From NCBI GenBank assembly GCA_037043455.1, contig JAWPHD010010399.1, forward strand, positions 30,119 through 94,118: a DNA stretch of 64,000 bases, written 5' to 3'. This document shows positions 33,924 through 46,498 of this stretch, piece by piece (position 1 is the stretch's first letter; each line of letters opens with the position of its first letter). Made by a program: the position numbers and the translations under genes. This stretch comes from Cyrtodaria siliqua. Lineage: Eukaryota; Mollusca; Bivalvia; Adapedonta; Hiatellidae. The notes under the pieces are model-generated. The model was not told where the DNA came from. It worked only from the letters and a program-made list of their open reading frames with translations, and made no database searches.

Positions 33924-36061
33924 TTATTTTTCTGGTACGTTCGTCACAACGGTGGAAACCGCCTTTCCTGAAGGTTCATCTTCTATTCGGATACGCTGTA
34001 ATACTGGTGGATGATCCAACATTGGCGTGACAAAGGCACTCTCTGTAACCAGAGGGCGTCCGACCTCGATTGGATTTGCACTATCGTGCAATTCTGTAAC
34101 ATCAGAAGCGTCTAAATGACATGGAACATAAGCAAGTGTTTTGCTTGGTTGTCCAAATTGCGGAACTGTAATTGTATGATCCGGCGATTGTGTGCCTTCC
34201 ATAAAGTCTAGGTTGTCTAGAGCTACATCAGGTGTTCGGTATGGTAGAACATACTTCGGTATGACATGGAGGGGCGATGCTTGTGTGGGAATATTCGGCA
34301 AAGGTGGGGAATTTATCTCATAAATTAATGGATGCGTCTCCGGTAGAGTACACGCTTTTCCTTTGATCACTTTTAATTCCATTGACGACAATGTCTCTGC
34401 TGATGCATGTTGCGTATTGATGCTAGTATTAACGTCGTCAAACATGTTCATGTATTGTTCAGAAGAAGACTCCGAGTCGTCCACGTCAGTAGAACAATGC
34501 TTGTTATTGATCATCAGATTCGACTTCACCGTTACATTGTTTACCGTTCTATCCCCATCAGTAACAGAAACCCTAAATTTGAGTATTTTCGGAGTTGTCG
34601 TTATGGAGATGCTTTGCACATGATCTACCGAAATTTCCCGAGATATGCGTTTGTCAGTTCCTCTGCTGGTACGAGATTTAGGAAAGTTTGAACAATCTGA
34701 AACATCGTTTTCGAAGAAGAGAAATGAACCATATTCCCGCCTCGTTCGACCTTTTCCCTTTCCGATGTTCGATTCCGAATTGGACCGACGAACTCTTTGC
34801 TTTAATTCTAAAAAGTTCTTCGTTTTTATAGCGTTCCATGGCGAGTTCTTAGAGATACTCTTCGTCGTTATTTTAGTCACAGATTTACGATTACACGTGT
34901 TTGTTGTCGATACACAATTTGTATTCACAGAACCGTCCCCGCTTGCATTCATGTCCATTTGTTCATCCTTAATTTCATGCAAGTCCTCTGCTCGAAGTAC
35001 AATTTCCGAAAAGCGAACGGTGTCATTACAACTTTGTGATGTGTCTGATATTGAACCACCGATAGGCAACGCGCGTTGAGGTCTCGTTTGACAATGAGAT
35101 CTCGTTTCACAAATACCGCTATCAACCTCGGTTTCTTCCAATATTGTGCCCATTTCTTTATTAGGACCGCCCGGGCTGCGCGATCTTATTCGCTGTTGAG
35201 TTGCCCATGTCAATAATGGTTTATTACTCGTCGAAACAAAATCATCGGACTCGTTTAGAGTTTGGTTTCCGCAGAGAAATCGCCCAATCTCACGGCGTGT
35301 AATCCGATTCATATAGGCATAAATGAGAGGATTTAATATTCCAGTGGAAAAGATAAAACAGATTGCCGCTGCGCTTAGGTTAGGTAGCATTAACCCATTC
35401 AGTCGTGTTAGAAATGAGTCTGCAAAATAAGGCACCCAGCACACGCAATAAGCAATTGCCAAGATAAAAATAGTTCTGACCGCTTTACACTCCGCCGCAA
35501 CACTTCTTCTTACTTGTTCTGGAGCAATCTCTTCAATACTTTCTGACGAATCACTGGTTTCTTCTCGAAATGATCTTGCGGACGATTTTGTCGCCAAGGG
35601 ATGTACCTGCGTTCTTCTTTTCGTTTGTCCAACAGCGGCTTTGAAAATCTTAATGTAGCAGAAGCTCTGGATCGTAATGGGCACGGCAAATGCCAGAATG
35701 GAGAATATGATTAAATAGATAGACTGAGATGTCCAGTTCAATGTGCATAAAAACTGATGTGGGTGGAATGTGTAGCTTCCAAATTCCGAATGTAGTAGCG
35801 GAAGGATACTGATTACTATGCCAAACGTCCATGACATGCAGATTAGAAAGGTACACAGGGACTGTGTGAAAACGGTCGGATAACGTAAAGAATTCATGAT
35901 GGCATAGTTCCGGTCCAGCGAAATAATAAGAAGTGCAAGCTGCACCGTTACAATGATAACGGTGTTAAAGAATCCTTGGATTTCACACCAGACACCAGAG
36001 TAGACCAAATCATATGACACGACGGCAAATAAGCTGAACGGAAGCACCAACAGGGACATGC
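33924..36061 (-). CDS. Class A GPCR, terminal exon (TM2 to C-tail)
   Basis: Second coding exon of a rhodopsin-family receptor. It begins at 36061 after a good acceptor (CTATTTCAG) and supplies residues 80-791. Numbered in the joined protein: Cys105 (3.25) pairs with Cys185 in loop 2; DRN at 129-131 replaces DRY; Trp157 (4.50); Pro207 (5.50); CWVP with Pro290 (6.50); NPLIY at 323-327; and a Cys343 after helix 8 that is a likely palmitoylation site. Loop 3 (about 220-270) is Ser/Glu-rich. The tail (about 345-791) is very long, hydrophilic and Ser/Thr-rich with basic clusters, suggesting phosphorylation and arrestin or scaffold binding. The nearest type I can suggest is a GPR161-like orphan receptor, by overall feel of TM6-TM7 and tail length; ligand unknown. 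Stop at 33924-33926. Confidence 0.9.
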
Positions 36062-36282
36062 CTGAAATAGAAAATGTGGATTAGCGTCAGCAAGTATAAA
36101 TTAAGAATAATTAAATAAAATAATATATTTCTATTATTTAATAAGATAAGTAGTCTATAGACCATGACAGAATAATATTTTGTTCAGAGTATACCTTAAA
36201 CCAAGTTATTTAAAGCAGGAGACCCTATACGCAAATCGCATTTGAGTTTGCTTTCGTATGAACTATAATGTATGAAGACATT

Positions 36283-36357
36283 TCGGTGGTGTAGTGGTTA
36301 TCGTCACAAGCACTGAAGAGCAAACAAGGTCCTTGATTCAAATCCTGCTCCGGGCAA
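36283..36357 (+). repeat. tRNA-like sequence, probable SINE head
   Basis: GGTGGTGTAGTGGTTA (box A) and GATTCAAATCC (box B) are correctly ordered about 40 bp apart, as in tRNA-Glu-like genes. The acceptor and anticodon stems do not pair well, so it is more likely a tRNA-derived SINE or pseudogene than a working tRNA. Confidence 0.45.
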
Positions 36358-36365
36358 CGTTGCTT

Positions 36366-38314
36366 ATAAAATATTTTCGAAATCCATACATTTAAAGATG
36401 ATAACTGTCCACAGGCTAAATAAAATAGTTTACGTATTGAATTCAGGCGTATATACCGACCTTTTGGTTCAACTTTGAATGAGTTCATTTAAAGTATAGA
36501 GGATGTAGCTTTAAGGTATTTGGTGAATTTGATACACGTAAATTGAAATTGCTTCAGGAGACATATTACATGAAGGTTGTTATATATATTAGTCGGAACA
36601 TTCCGAAATGAATTGAACGTTCACATGCTTGAACATTTAATGAATTGAAAACATGTAAAGCAAGCAAAATAAATTTGAAGTATTACTTCGAACACTCACA
36701 GACATATTAATAAACAGATAGGAAACTTCCTATCTTAACCAATGAAGTTACCAAAATATCACGTGGCACCTTATCTTCTCACTCAATTATTCACTGATTT
36801 TGATGAGAATACAATCAAAAGATTCATAGTGAATAGCAAAATGAGATTATAGTAAGTTATGTTTATTTTCAAAATAAGAAATTGTATAAAAAGATGTTTA
36901 AAGTTAAAAACATCATAATTTTTGGCTTTTCTCTTAAAAATCAAGCTAGAAATGGTCAAAGTTTCCGTCAAACTCCTTTTTTGCTCTAACTGTAAGAGAA
37001 AACAAAATACTATCATTGAAAAGAATATTAAATTTGTGATGGGATTTGGTATGAATGAAACTTGTATCTATAAAACTCTTCATGGTATGTGTGTTTAAAG
37101 TTTGGAAATATTTTGAAATTTTCGCACTGTGCCGCGTGAAATGTAGATACTTTTCGTAGTGTCCAATCTATTTGTTATTAGGTCTGTGGAACACTCGAAA
37201 AGCTACGCATATCAAGAGTTAAAGTGTTCGCCTGCAACTCTTTGATTATAACCTTTCAACCGTAACCATAACTTTGCGATAAAATAACAACATTAAGTTA
37301 AATTGTATCTTGCACTGAACTAATTATTAATATGTCTGTGTATTTTGGTCATAGTTCTAACAAATAACCATTATTTTCGACGAAGGTGCAATTTATCGTA
37401 CTCGTTTTATTGTAATTTTCTTGTAAATTTAGAGTGTCTGTGCGTGTCGATATTGTCTTCGTTAATTTCGAAATCGGATCTTGAGCAAATACACCATGTA
37501 AAATGGCTCGGTAAAATGGCTTGCACGTCAAGTTGTTTATCGCCATTATTGGCCATGTAATCGACGCTGGTGAGAAATTCTCGCAAATGATTGATTTCGT
37601 CTTAATTCTGTCAACAAAGGTCCGTATTTCACTATCCTTTATCTCTGTGCTATCGAGTTTAGTACGAGCGCAGGGTTAGTATAAACATCAGACTGAGAGA
37701 TTACACAAATCTCAGAGATTAAAATAGTGATGACTGATAGTATTTCAAGTAAGAATTTAGAATTATCTGGTTATATTTGCACAGTCCAAGTTTCAACTGC
37801 TGTTTGAAGGCTTTGACTATAGATACTTCGGTGACATGAAGTTGATAGAAGGTTACTCTCTTGTAGAAGGTTACTCTGCAGTAATTGCAGCTTAAATGGG
37901 AGGAAATCTATTAAATGCAGATCATTATCACGGTTCACGTTGTGATGGGGGATGTATGTCGTCAATTAAAATGGAATGATTCATTTTGCCTATGCTATGC
38001 ACGAACATTAGCAAACAAAAATACATTGCTAGCCGATTAAATGACATCACTAATTTGTGTGAGGGTTAAAAACGAAAGAACTTCATTTATATGACATCCA
38101 CGAACGCAACCGATGCGAATTATGAAATCAACATTACTGGTAGTTGCAAACTGACCTTCCCTTACTTAAATAGGCATTTGTGTAAACAAATAAGTTCCTA
38201 TAATTGTAACCCGAGATGTCAATATTTGCCAGTTCAATATCACACGGTAGTGCGGTGAAGGTCAGCGCAATACTTCCCTATTCCACGGCATGACAAGAGA
38301 TGTCACGAATATTT
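36366..38314. other. Intronic DNA without recognised features
   Basis: AT-rich; several short frames without motifs. No element boundaries could be supported. Confidence 0.4.
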
Positions 38315-38695
38315 GACTACTGCGATTTTTTTTTCAGCTATTAAGACGACTTTTAAGCCATTAAAAATCGACTTATTAGAACAAAGTCTAGATAAGTATC
38401 ACGACAAACTTTAAGCATGAAGTCATGATAATGCTCTAAAGTGACATTCTCGATTAATATGTCGCGTTTGTTCGGATCAATCGGATTTTAAGGCAGGGGA
38501 TAGACTGCTTCACAGCGTATGTCCCGTTTCACTTAATGCTGTGTAACAGTCTAACTTGACTGTCATTCCAGAGCATTATCGCGACTTTACGGCGAGTTAT
38601 CACGATATTTTTTGGAGTAGTTTTTCTTATAAGTCTACTTTTAAGGGCTTTACAATCGTCTTAATAGCTGAAAAAGTATCGCGACTAAATTATCA
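38315..38695. mobile_element. Foldback element with arms of about 130 bp
   Basis: TTTTTCAGCTATTAAGACGA on the left is mirrored by TCGTCTTAATAGCTGAAAAA on the right (about 38657-38676). Pairing continues inward through ACTTATTAGAA/TTCTTATAAGT and TAATGCTCT/AGAGCATTA. No coding. Confidence 0.7.
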
Positions 38696-38952
38696 CGACG
38701 GCAGTTATATGCCACCATATGGACGTATACAAACCAGAATACGAATGATTTGTCATATTCACTCCTTTTCGGTATAATCTTCGACTTGCAGGGGAACAGT
38801 CTCATTTTTTTATCTGAATAGTCTCATTTTAGAGTCAACAGTTCGTTCAGCGTCAAATAAAAGCGTTCAATTTCCAATTATATAATAAACAACTATCGAC
38901 TTCGCTTTCGGTCAACGGATTTAAAGTGACACACGGCGATCTATAGGTATTT

Positions 38953-40545
38953 GAATGAATCAATGAATGAATGGTGTTTTACGGCACGTCGACACATAAA
39001 TAGGTCATATTGTGCGCAAAAATTGATGAAAAATGAAGTATTAATTAAAAATTAATGTAAATATATAAAGATAAAACTATTAACAAATAAGGGATGATAA
39101 GGTGTAATATAAATTATGTATGTAAATCAACAAATGCCCGTCAACGGGTATATAAACAAGTAAATATATATAAGAACACATTATAATGATTTATATAGTC
39201 TGATCTCTTTTAGGAAATCTAAAACAAGACTAAAATCTACAGTATCAAATAACTCTTTCATTGTATTAACATTGTAGTACCTTTGACGCATAGGATCAAA
39301 GTCTACACATTCCAATAAGATGTGTTTGACCGTTAACGGTGCAAAGCAGGGTATACATTCTGGTAATTGCTCACCTTGTAATAAATATGAATGAGTATAA
39401 CGTGTATGCCCTATCCTGCACCGGGCTAGGACAACTTCCTCTCGACGAATGGGTCTACTAGAAGAACGCCACTCTCCGAGTAACGGTTTAATTGAATGGA
39501 GTTTATTGTTAACTGACAAATCCCAAGCGGTTTGCCAAGAGTTACGAATATATGTGTTAATACAACTTTTAAAATCAGTATAAGGTAATTTGGTATTAGA
39601 TATATGTAAATCTAATGCTGCCTTAGCAGCACTATCAGCTCTATCATTACCACGTATTCCTACATGGCTTGGAAGCCAGCAGAAAATAATAACATTATCA
39701 ATTATAAGAGAATTGTACTTTTCTAAAAGTTGGAGCACGACTGGGTTATCATGTTTCATATTACCCAGTGCTTGAAGAGATGAAAGGGAATCAGAAAAGA
39801 TTACAAAATGGTCATCATCAGATTCCTGAATATAATTTAAGGCAAGTTCAATTGCCTTAAGTTCAGCTGAAAAGATAGAGGCCTTGTCAGGCAGGCGGCT
39901 CTTTATGCTGTGTTTGTGAACAACAGCTGCTGCAGCTACCTTATCTCCATCTTTAGAGCCATCGTAGTATATATGTTGAAAGTTACTGTATTTCGATTTA
40001 ATTTCATTAAATTTGCTTTGAAAGACAGTAGTGTCTGTACTGGATTTGTTATTATTACAAAGATCAAAAATAATTGTTGGTGTTTCCGAAGTCCACGGTG
40101 GAATTTGTGGTACTTTGTACTTGGCAATCAAATTTAGGTCGATTTCAGTGTCTCTTAATTTTGGTTTAATACGAAGACCAAATGGTGGAATGGCCTTCGG
40201 TTTTCGATCAAAAAGAGGTTCACAACTAGGATTAAAAACATTATCGAAAGTTGGGTTTGAAGGGTTAGACTTTAATTTAGTGGCGTAGTGAAGAGCTAAT
40301 TTGTCCCGTCTATGAGACAGTGATGGTTCATTAGCTTCAACATATAGACTTTCGGCTGGTGATGTACGAAAGGCACCTAAGGCGAGTCGTAATCCTTGAT
40401 TATGTATAGGGTCGAGCATCTGCAAGTACGACTTGCGGGTCGATCCATATACTATCGAGCCGTAGTCCAGCTTGGATAGGTATTTGAAATGGGTGTCTCG
40501 ATTTATATATCCAGCATCAGTTTTACTTTTACCTGTTTACATTTA
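38953..40545 (-). mobile_element. 5'-truncated LINE with RNase H
   Basis: Minus-strand remnant: end of the reverse transcriptase thumb, RNase H, Cys-rich end, AT-rich 3' UTR, and a tail with GCCGTAAAACACCATTCATT ending in ATTC-type repeats at about 38953. The 5' end is lost near 40545, typical of incomplete target-primed reverse transcription. It is inserted next to an AGGGACAC-family terminus (38933). Confidence 0.85.
39181..40545 (-). pseudogene. LINE ORF2 C-terminal part: RT thumb and RNase H
   Basis: An intact frame of 414 codons from Met at 40425, open upstream to about 40545 (LSKLDYGSIVYG, typical of the end of the RT domain). RNase H active-site residues are all present, numbered from the 40425 Met: YYDGS (Asp155), SAELKAIE (Glu188), FSDS (Asp212), and PSHVGIRGNDRAD (Asp264). 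A C-x2-C-x(n)-H-x4-C motif follows. C-terminal RNase H after RT points to the I/Nimb/Tad group of LINEs. Endonuclease and most of RT are missing, so it cannot transpose by itself. Confidence 0.85.
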
Positions 40546-40637
40546 AATAAATCAAGTTTTAAGTATTCACTATTTCGTCTTATTATTATACTATAAGTTT
40601 TAATATATTACTGGTGCAATAATATCAAAAATTAATA

Positions 40638-40769
40638 ATATGCAAAAACAAATGGCTTAATACAGTTTCTATAATTAACATTAATGATTGAATAAATGCA
40701 ATTTATGTTGAAAAACTAACGAGACGCCGCTATTTCTTAAAAAATCAAGACTTTCGTGTGTCCCTTTAA
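40638..40769 (-). repeat. Dispersed repeat with AGGGACAC-type terminus, copy 2
   Basis: Homologous to 1321-1457 (ATGCAAAAACAA, AAAAACTAACGRGACGCCG and TGTCCCTTTAAA blocks in the same order). Lies just right of the LINE 5' break. Confidence 0.65.
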
Positions 40770-40785
40770 ACTATTCTTCCTCGGG

Positions 40786-40916
40786 AATGACTATTGACCG
40801 AAACATGAAACTATTGATCTAAATGAACAGGGAACTACTGACCTCGACTTTGTCTCGGTCAATAGTTCCCTGTTTCGTCGAGTTCAATAGATCCTCGTTT
40901 AAGGTCAATAGTTATT
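40786..40916. mobile_element. Foldback element, 131 bp
   Basis: AATGACTATTGACC and GGTCAATAGTTATT form the outer pair; GAACAGGGAACTA pairs with TAGTTCCCTGTTT, and GACC repeats inside. The hairpin spans almost the entire unit. No coding. Confidence 0.7.
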
Positions 40917-41214
40917 ACCTTAATAATTAGCATCAAGAGAAGTAAATAGCTGTATACTACTAGTATTGCATTGATTTCGGAGTATGTCAGCGATTGGACT
41001 TTTTCATGGATAATATGTGGACGTGCACGAAGTCTCTAGCAGGATTCCAACAAGACAATAGCAAGAATGTAGATAATAAATTACGGGAATACCAGAGTAT
41101 TCCGCATCCTGTATATATTTTAACATATTTAGCAAAATTCAAAAAGTACCTTTCAGCTAGAAAATGGGTTTCCACTTCTTGAATTATAATTAAGGCCAAA
41201 AGATTTGCACGGTT

Positions 41215-41415
41215 CATAAAATATTGAATTGAATTGAATTGGATTTTATAGTCGCACCAACAGCTAAGGTTATATGGCGACTTTCCAGCTTCTACTGGTG
41301 GAGGAAGACCCCAGGTGCCCCACCGGGCAATTTTCGTGCACGGGCGGGCACCTGGGTAGAACCACCGACGTTCCGCAAGCCAGCTGGATAGCTTCCTCAC
41401 ATAAAGATTCCTAGT
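41215..41415 (-). repeat. Dispersed repeat with ATTGA tail
   Basis: A compact, GC-richer 200-bp block (AGTCGCACCAACAGCTAAGG, GGTGGAGGAAGACCCCAGGT, GGGCACCTGGGTAGAACCAC) next to ATTGAATTGAATTG at its left. The compact size and simple-repeat tail suggest a SINE-like element. The 143-codon minus frame across it is judged non-coding. Confidence 0.5.
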
Positions 41416-41957
41416 CATAAAATATACTTAAGGCCAAAATATGTGCATGGTTCTTAATATTATCATATTTTTCAAATGGTTTCAATTTTTACATTCATCA
41501 ATAAATGTCTTCATCCAAAGCAATCGCCTAAAACATTGTCACCCGGTTTTCAACACAACTGGTCACTTCATGTTCAATACGTACGATTGAAAATATTAAA
41601 TTTGGGTACGTTTAGAAAGAATTTTGTTATATTTTATGAACGGGCAATCTTTTGGCCTTAAGAATATTATAGTTGTAAAATACTTGTTGCTGGGTAAGTG
41701 GAAAAAAATCAAACACATTTTTTCACACCCTTTTTAGTTCAAAGGTAGAAGTTGCATCGAATGTGCCTCTAATAAAGTAACTTTCGCCTGCCATTTCTTA
41801 ATTTCTCTATCAGTTTTCAGAAGCAATTACTTTTTATTTTTCTGTACTACTAACAATTAAATTCCTCGAATATGCAGTTTAATCAACAGCAAAAAAACTG
41901 AAATTAGGTAAATAGCAAATGACGAAACGCCTTTTTCTGAAACAACAAGCTGCTTAA
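41416..41957. other. Intronic AT-rich DNA
   Basis: No element or frame supported. It ends at TTAA (41954-41957), the target site of the next element. Confidence 0.4.
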
Positions 41958-42501
41958 AGGGTATGTAGCGATACAGCCAAACAGCTCCTTTATTGAGAGT
42001 TCTGAAAAGCTCTGAAACAGGTGAAAGAGTTATCAAAATCGGATGATAAACAAAAAAGATACGACCATTTGAAGGTTGTTCCAAAACGGATATGGGAGCC
42101 GCCATTTTGAGAACTATCATGTCATATTTCCAAATTACCATATATGGAATATTGATAAACATCATTTGAAGCAAATAAAATGTCTGCAAATGAATGCAAA
42201 ATCATTTATTGGTCATATAAAGCATTATTGCCATTACATATACATAGTTTTCATACAGTTGCTGTAAATTATTTCCCTATAAATCAATAAATATTCATAT
42301 TTATAAATATGCCAGACATGGTCATTCAGAACTATGACGTCATAGGTCTCAAAATGGCGGCTTCCTATCCGTTTCTACAGAATCTTCAAATCATCATATC
42401 TTCTTTGTTTATTATCGGATTTTGATCATTCTTTCACCCTTTTCCAAGTTTTTCAGAACTCTCAATAGTAACGATATTTTGGCTATGTCGCTAAATTCCC
42501 T
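41958..42501. mobile_element. TTAA element with long inverted repeats, 544 bp
   Basis: Arms of about 180 bp: AGGGTATGTAGCGA at the left and TCGCTAAATTCCCT at the right, then matching TATTGAGAGTTCTGAAAA and GCCGCCATTTTGAGA segments in inverse order. TTAA flanks both ends (41954-41957, 42502-42505). Arms are diverged by perhaps a quarter, so it is old. No coding. Confidence 0.85.
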
Positions 42502-42505
42502 TTAA

Positions 42506-42690
42506 CCCTTAACCCGCTAAGCAAGATTATAATAGCCTTTGAGTCCATTGTAAACCCAGATCAGCCTGCGAGTTAGGGTTTACATTGTCCGGCTGCTGAT
42601 CAGACCACAAAACACCCCTTTGTCACATAAATGGAATGGTCTTAATTCAAAGAAAGAACAGTCCATAATATATATGTAGCGGGTTAAGGG
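42506..42690. mobile_element. TTAA miniature element, 185 bp
   Basis: Ends CCCTTAACCCGCTA and TAGCGGGTTAAGGG are exact inverted repeats of 14 bp, flanked by TTAA (42502-42505 and 42691-42694). The left TTAA is also the right target site of the preceding element. The CCC start next to TTAA is piggyBac-like. Confidence 0.85.
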
Positions 42691-42778
42691 TTAAACAATG
42701 CGACATTCAGTAATGGACGTGCATGGTTCTACATCTACATCGTCACGTTGATCTATCAAGCTTGACAATAACTCAAAG

Positions 42779-43475
42779 GAAAATGGCTTAGTGGGCGCTA
42801 AGAAAACGGTATTATAGAGGGAGGATGACTTAGTGAGTGTGATACAGTGAGCGCTAAGAAAAAACTATTATACAGGTAGAATGGCTTAGCGAGCGCTAAG
42901 AAAAATATATTATAGAGGGAGAATGGCTTAGTGAGCGCTAAGAAAAAATATTATAGAGGGACAATGGCTAAAGTGAGCGCTAATAAAAAGATATTATAGA
43001 GGGAAAATGGCTTAGCGAGCGCTAAGAAAAAGATATTATAGAGAGAGAATGGCTTAGTGAGCGCTAAGAAAACGGTATTATAGAGGGAGAATGACTTAGT
43101 GAGCGCTAAGAAAACGGTATTATAGAGCGAGAATGGCTTAGTGAGCGCTAAGAAAAAGATATTATACAGGGAGAATGACTTAGTGAGCGCTGAGAAAAAG
43201 ATATTATAGAAGGAGAATGGCTTAGTGAGCGCTGAGAAAAAGATATTATAGAAGGAGAATGGCTTAGTGAGCGCTGAGAAAAAGATAATATAGAAGGAGA
43301 ATGGCTTAGTGAGCGCTGAGAAAAAGATATTGTAGAGTGGGAATGGCTTAGTGAGCGCTAAGAAAACGGTATTATGGAGGGAGAATGACTTAGTGAGCGC
43401 TAAGAAAAATATATTATAGAGGGAGAATGGCTTAAGTGAGCGCTAAGAAAAAGATATTATAGAGCGAGAATGGCT
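42779..43475. repeat. 42-bp minisatellite, about 16 units
   Basis: Unit GAGAATGGCTTAGTGAGCGC followed by TAAGAAAAAGATATTATAGAG, period 42. Every unit contains the near-palindrome CTTAGTGAGCGCTAAG. Sub-variants (GCTGAG for GCTAAG, AACGGT for AAAGAT) cluster in neighbouring units, indicating local expansion. Confidence 0.9.
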
Positions 43476-44628
43476 TTATAGAGACGTTTGTAACAGATTG
43501 TATAAGAATGATAAACACTTTGAAAAAAATACCATACTAAACATATGGAACATGCATGTATATAAATAATTTAGGAAACGTCTATATAGATAATAAATAG
43601 ACAGAACCAAAGAAATGAAATTACTCAGTTGCTTTTCTAATACGCAAATTTAATTTTAGTCAGCAAACATGGCTGGTGTTTCGCCATGGGATGGTAACGA
43701 GCGCGCATCTGACCTTATATATATATATTTAGAAATCCTTAACTAGTTCAGATGATTGGCTAAATATCTATGTATGTACTTATCTATTTAAGTATTCATC
43801 TATTTATTTATTTTAGATAAAACGCTCATATATATTAAACATCGCGTATCTGTTATCTTTTGTTTCGTTATATATAAGCAATAACAGCTATATTAAGCGA
43901 CCAGTCACACGAAGTACTCATTTGGTCTCCTAACACGGGTCTCATAATGCTTGTGCATTCTAATTTGAAAATAAATAAATAAATTACATTAGAAATTGAA
44001 ACGGCAATCTTAAAGCCTGTGGTCTCTTAATAGAGATGGTCTCTTAAAACAATCTTAAAACAGGTTACCTTCACATAGGTAGTGCTGCATGTCCTTGCAG
44101 AGGTAATCTCTTAAGCATGTTTGAATTTGCACAAGTAAAGCTGACACACGCTAGAAGGTATCATGACGACTCTACACCATTCTATTTCACCGACAGCTTG
44201 CATATATTACTTGTATACGCATCTTGTATGATTACTCGTTACCGTATACAAACTCTTAAAAAAAAACGAGGCATAATTATATAAGCTTGAAGGGAAAGAT
44301 ATAATGTATGTAGTTTATATGGTGACGAAAACCATGTTTTGTTTTAAGCTTTCAGAAAAAACTAGCTTCTAACATTATTAAACATAAACCCAGTTCCTTG
44401 GCGTTTCACATTATTTACCCTATACCACATATAACAAAAATTATGTTTGATTACCATATAGGGGTATCTGTATTAGAGGACGCAATATTCCATACAGCAA
44501 TAAGTCTCTAATAAATTTTTTTGTATACTAGCACCATGGTTACTGTATCCGCAAGACTTGAATCCTAATGGGTATAGTACGTATATACTATGACAACAAA
44601 TATGATTATAAGGCGGCAACATGCATAT
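43476..44628. other. Intronic AT-rich DNA
   Basis: No supported feature. It ends at the TA target site of the mariner-type element. Confidence 0.4.
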
Positions 44629-44630
44629 TA

Positions 44631-45633
44631 CGAGGGTGCTTCAAAAAGTTCTGTCACTAGGCATATATTCTTTGAACTGGATATTACACTGAGATAAAGT
44701 AGTGTATTTATAGTACTACTGGGTTCGCTCTCTTAAATTTCACAACAAAAATGAAAAATTTCCGGTTATTTATACCCCTGAATTACCTCCCCCTACCACA
44801 CCTTTTGGATACTGGCATCTTTGAAAATGTCCTTGTTACAAAACGTTGTAAAAATTATTTGAATAATTCTATGCTTTTAAATTTTCTTGTACGCCATCTG
44901 TTGTTATTCGCCCATAATCCATGAAAACGATTTTCGAGAATTCGGAAAGATCTTGCTGCAAACCAGATATGAGTGAATGCATATCCCTTAATTTTAGCAG
45001 AAATAACACTGATTTTCTTCATTTTGCTTACGGAAATGTTATAATATCTTTTCAATGTCGTAATTATTCACATAGTATTAATATGTTTTCATATTATTTT
45101 ACAAGTCCATGTCCTTCAGTGTCTAAATTTCATATTCAACACATTATTGTATAATTTGGTACAATGTTTAGTGAAAATATTGATCATCCAAAAACGCTAT
45201 TTCAGAAGACTGCCCTTCCGTTTAATGTCCATTTATCATGAAATTAATTTTGCACGTTAGCTTAAAATGTTAATTTCTAAGACAATGCCTTTTCATCTAC
45301 CATGCTTACATTCTGAATCATGTAATGCACAGATATAACTGGTAATGTATGAGAAATTTCAAAGGTCTTCGACAAGTACTTAAAGAGAAACAGGCATTTA
45401 AAAAAGTAACAATTAACATACCTGAAAAAACTCAGGACAAAAATGCCTCAGTATGTATAAGTGATATGTATTAAATGTTTCATAACTTTCGCCACACAAA
45501 AGATACAGCATTTATTTTACCATCAATGGAATGGTATTGAAAATCTCGTTCATTTGGTACCAAACATCAACACTCACAACGAGCACATACTTGTTAAAAC
45601 GCGTTAGTGACAGAACGTATTGAATGACCCTCG
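44631..45633. mobile_element. Mariner-type non-autonomous element, 1,003 bp
   Basis: Left end CGAGGGTGCTTCAAAAAGTT followed by CTGTCACTA; right end TAGTGACAGAAC, GTATTGAATGACCCTCG. These are about 29-bp inverted repeats of the mariner kind (ACGAGGGT with TTCAAAAAGT) flanked by TA (44629-44630, 45634-45635). The length is near that of a full mariner, but no transposase frame with the D,D34D motifs is visible on either strand, so the interior is either replaced or heavily decayed. Confidence 0.85.
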
Positions 45634-45635
45634 TA

Positions 45636-46498
45636 GATTGAAGAAATAAATATAAAAATAAGTTCTGTAAATTAGATTAGTAGTATCAGGGAATAAGTAT
45701 ACAGGGAGGAGACACGGATCGTTTTGCAGTTTTATGTTGTCGCGCGTATGTTTCACTACTGCGTGAATATGATTATTTTCGGTTGTTGCGCGCGTGTGTG
45801 AAAAACAGCAAATTCTTATAAATTATTACATTTACAAACTCAAAAAAGGTTCGAAATGTAAACATAGACATATATTTACTCCCTGGTATTATTTCCCTTC
45901 AACCCTCGGCGGTTACAATGATGAGCTAAAGCAATTTATAAAATAGTCTCTCACACTGAGCCATCGGAATCAAGTAAAATGAAATTAGAGATCTATAACA
46001 GATAATGTTTGTTTTTCTGTTACTGTTATCAAAGACAGTATATACACCATCGTGTGATTTAGAGTCCTTGAAGATTTATTTTCTTGCATGCGAGAGAACA
46101 ATATACATAATTTGCGGCGTTCTTGGAAAGAACTTGTATGCGTGCATTAGCAATATATTCCGGATAGGTAGACGCTAAAATAACGTCCGTTTGAAAGTCA
46201 AACACTTTACGTGTCAGACCAATCAGGAAGTACTTCCGGGTCATAGGGTGCTAAAACAGTTCCATGAACAAATCCAAAGTTTCTAGTTTGCATGTGTTTT
46301 TCCCAAGATTAGTTTCTATTTCATTGTTAAATCTAAAGTAGTATGTCCGTTGTCATGAATAGTAAGTATTTTATTGTGTTTGTCAGGACTATTTCTTTGG
46401 AGAGTATGAGCACAGAGGGTAGGTAGTGAGTGGTTTTGACAGATACGCATAGTGCGAATGAATGACGCGAAATGTTGAAAAGCCGAATCGAAAAGCCT
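45636..46498. other. Intronic DNA without recognised features
   Basis: No gene or repeat is supported. The flank at 46491-46498 does not match the right flank of the next element. Confidence 0.4.

Noticed and set aside
36283..36357. Functional tRNA gene
   Set aside because: Box A and box B are present but the acceptor and anticodon stems do not pair; a SINE head or pseudogene fits better.
40987..41418. 143-codon minus frame
   Set aside because: It covers a compact dispersed repeat with an ATTGA tail and has no recognised domain.
44855..45154. Mariner transposase remnant
   Set aside because: The short frames inside the mariner-type element show no HTH or D,D34D motif.
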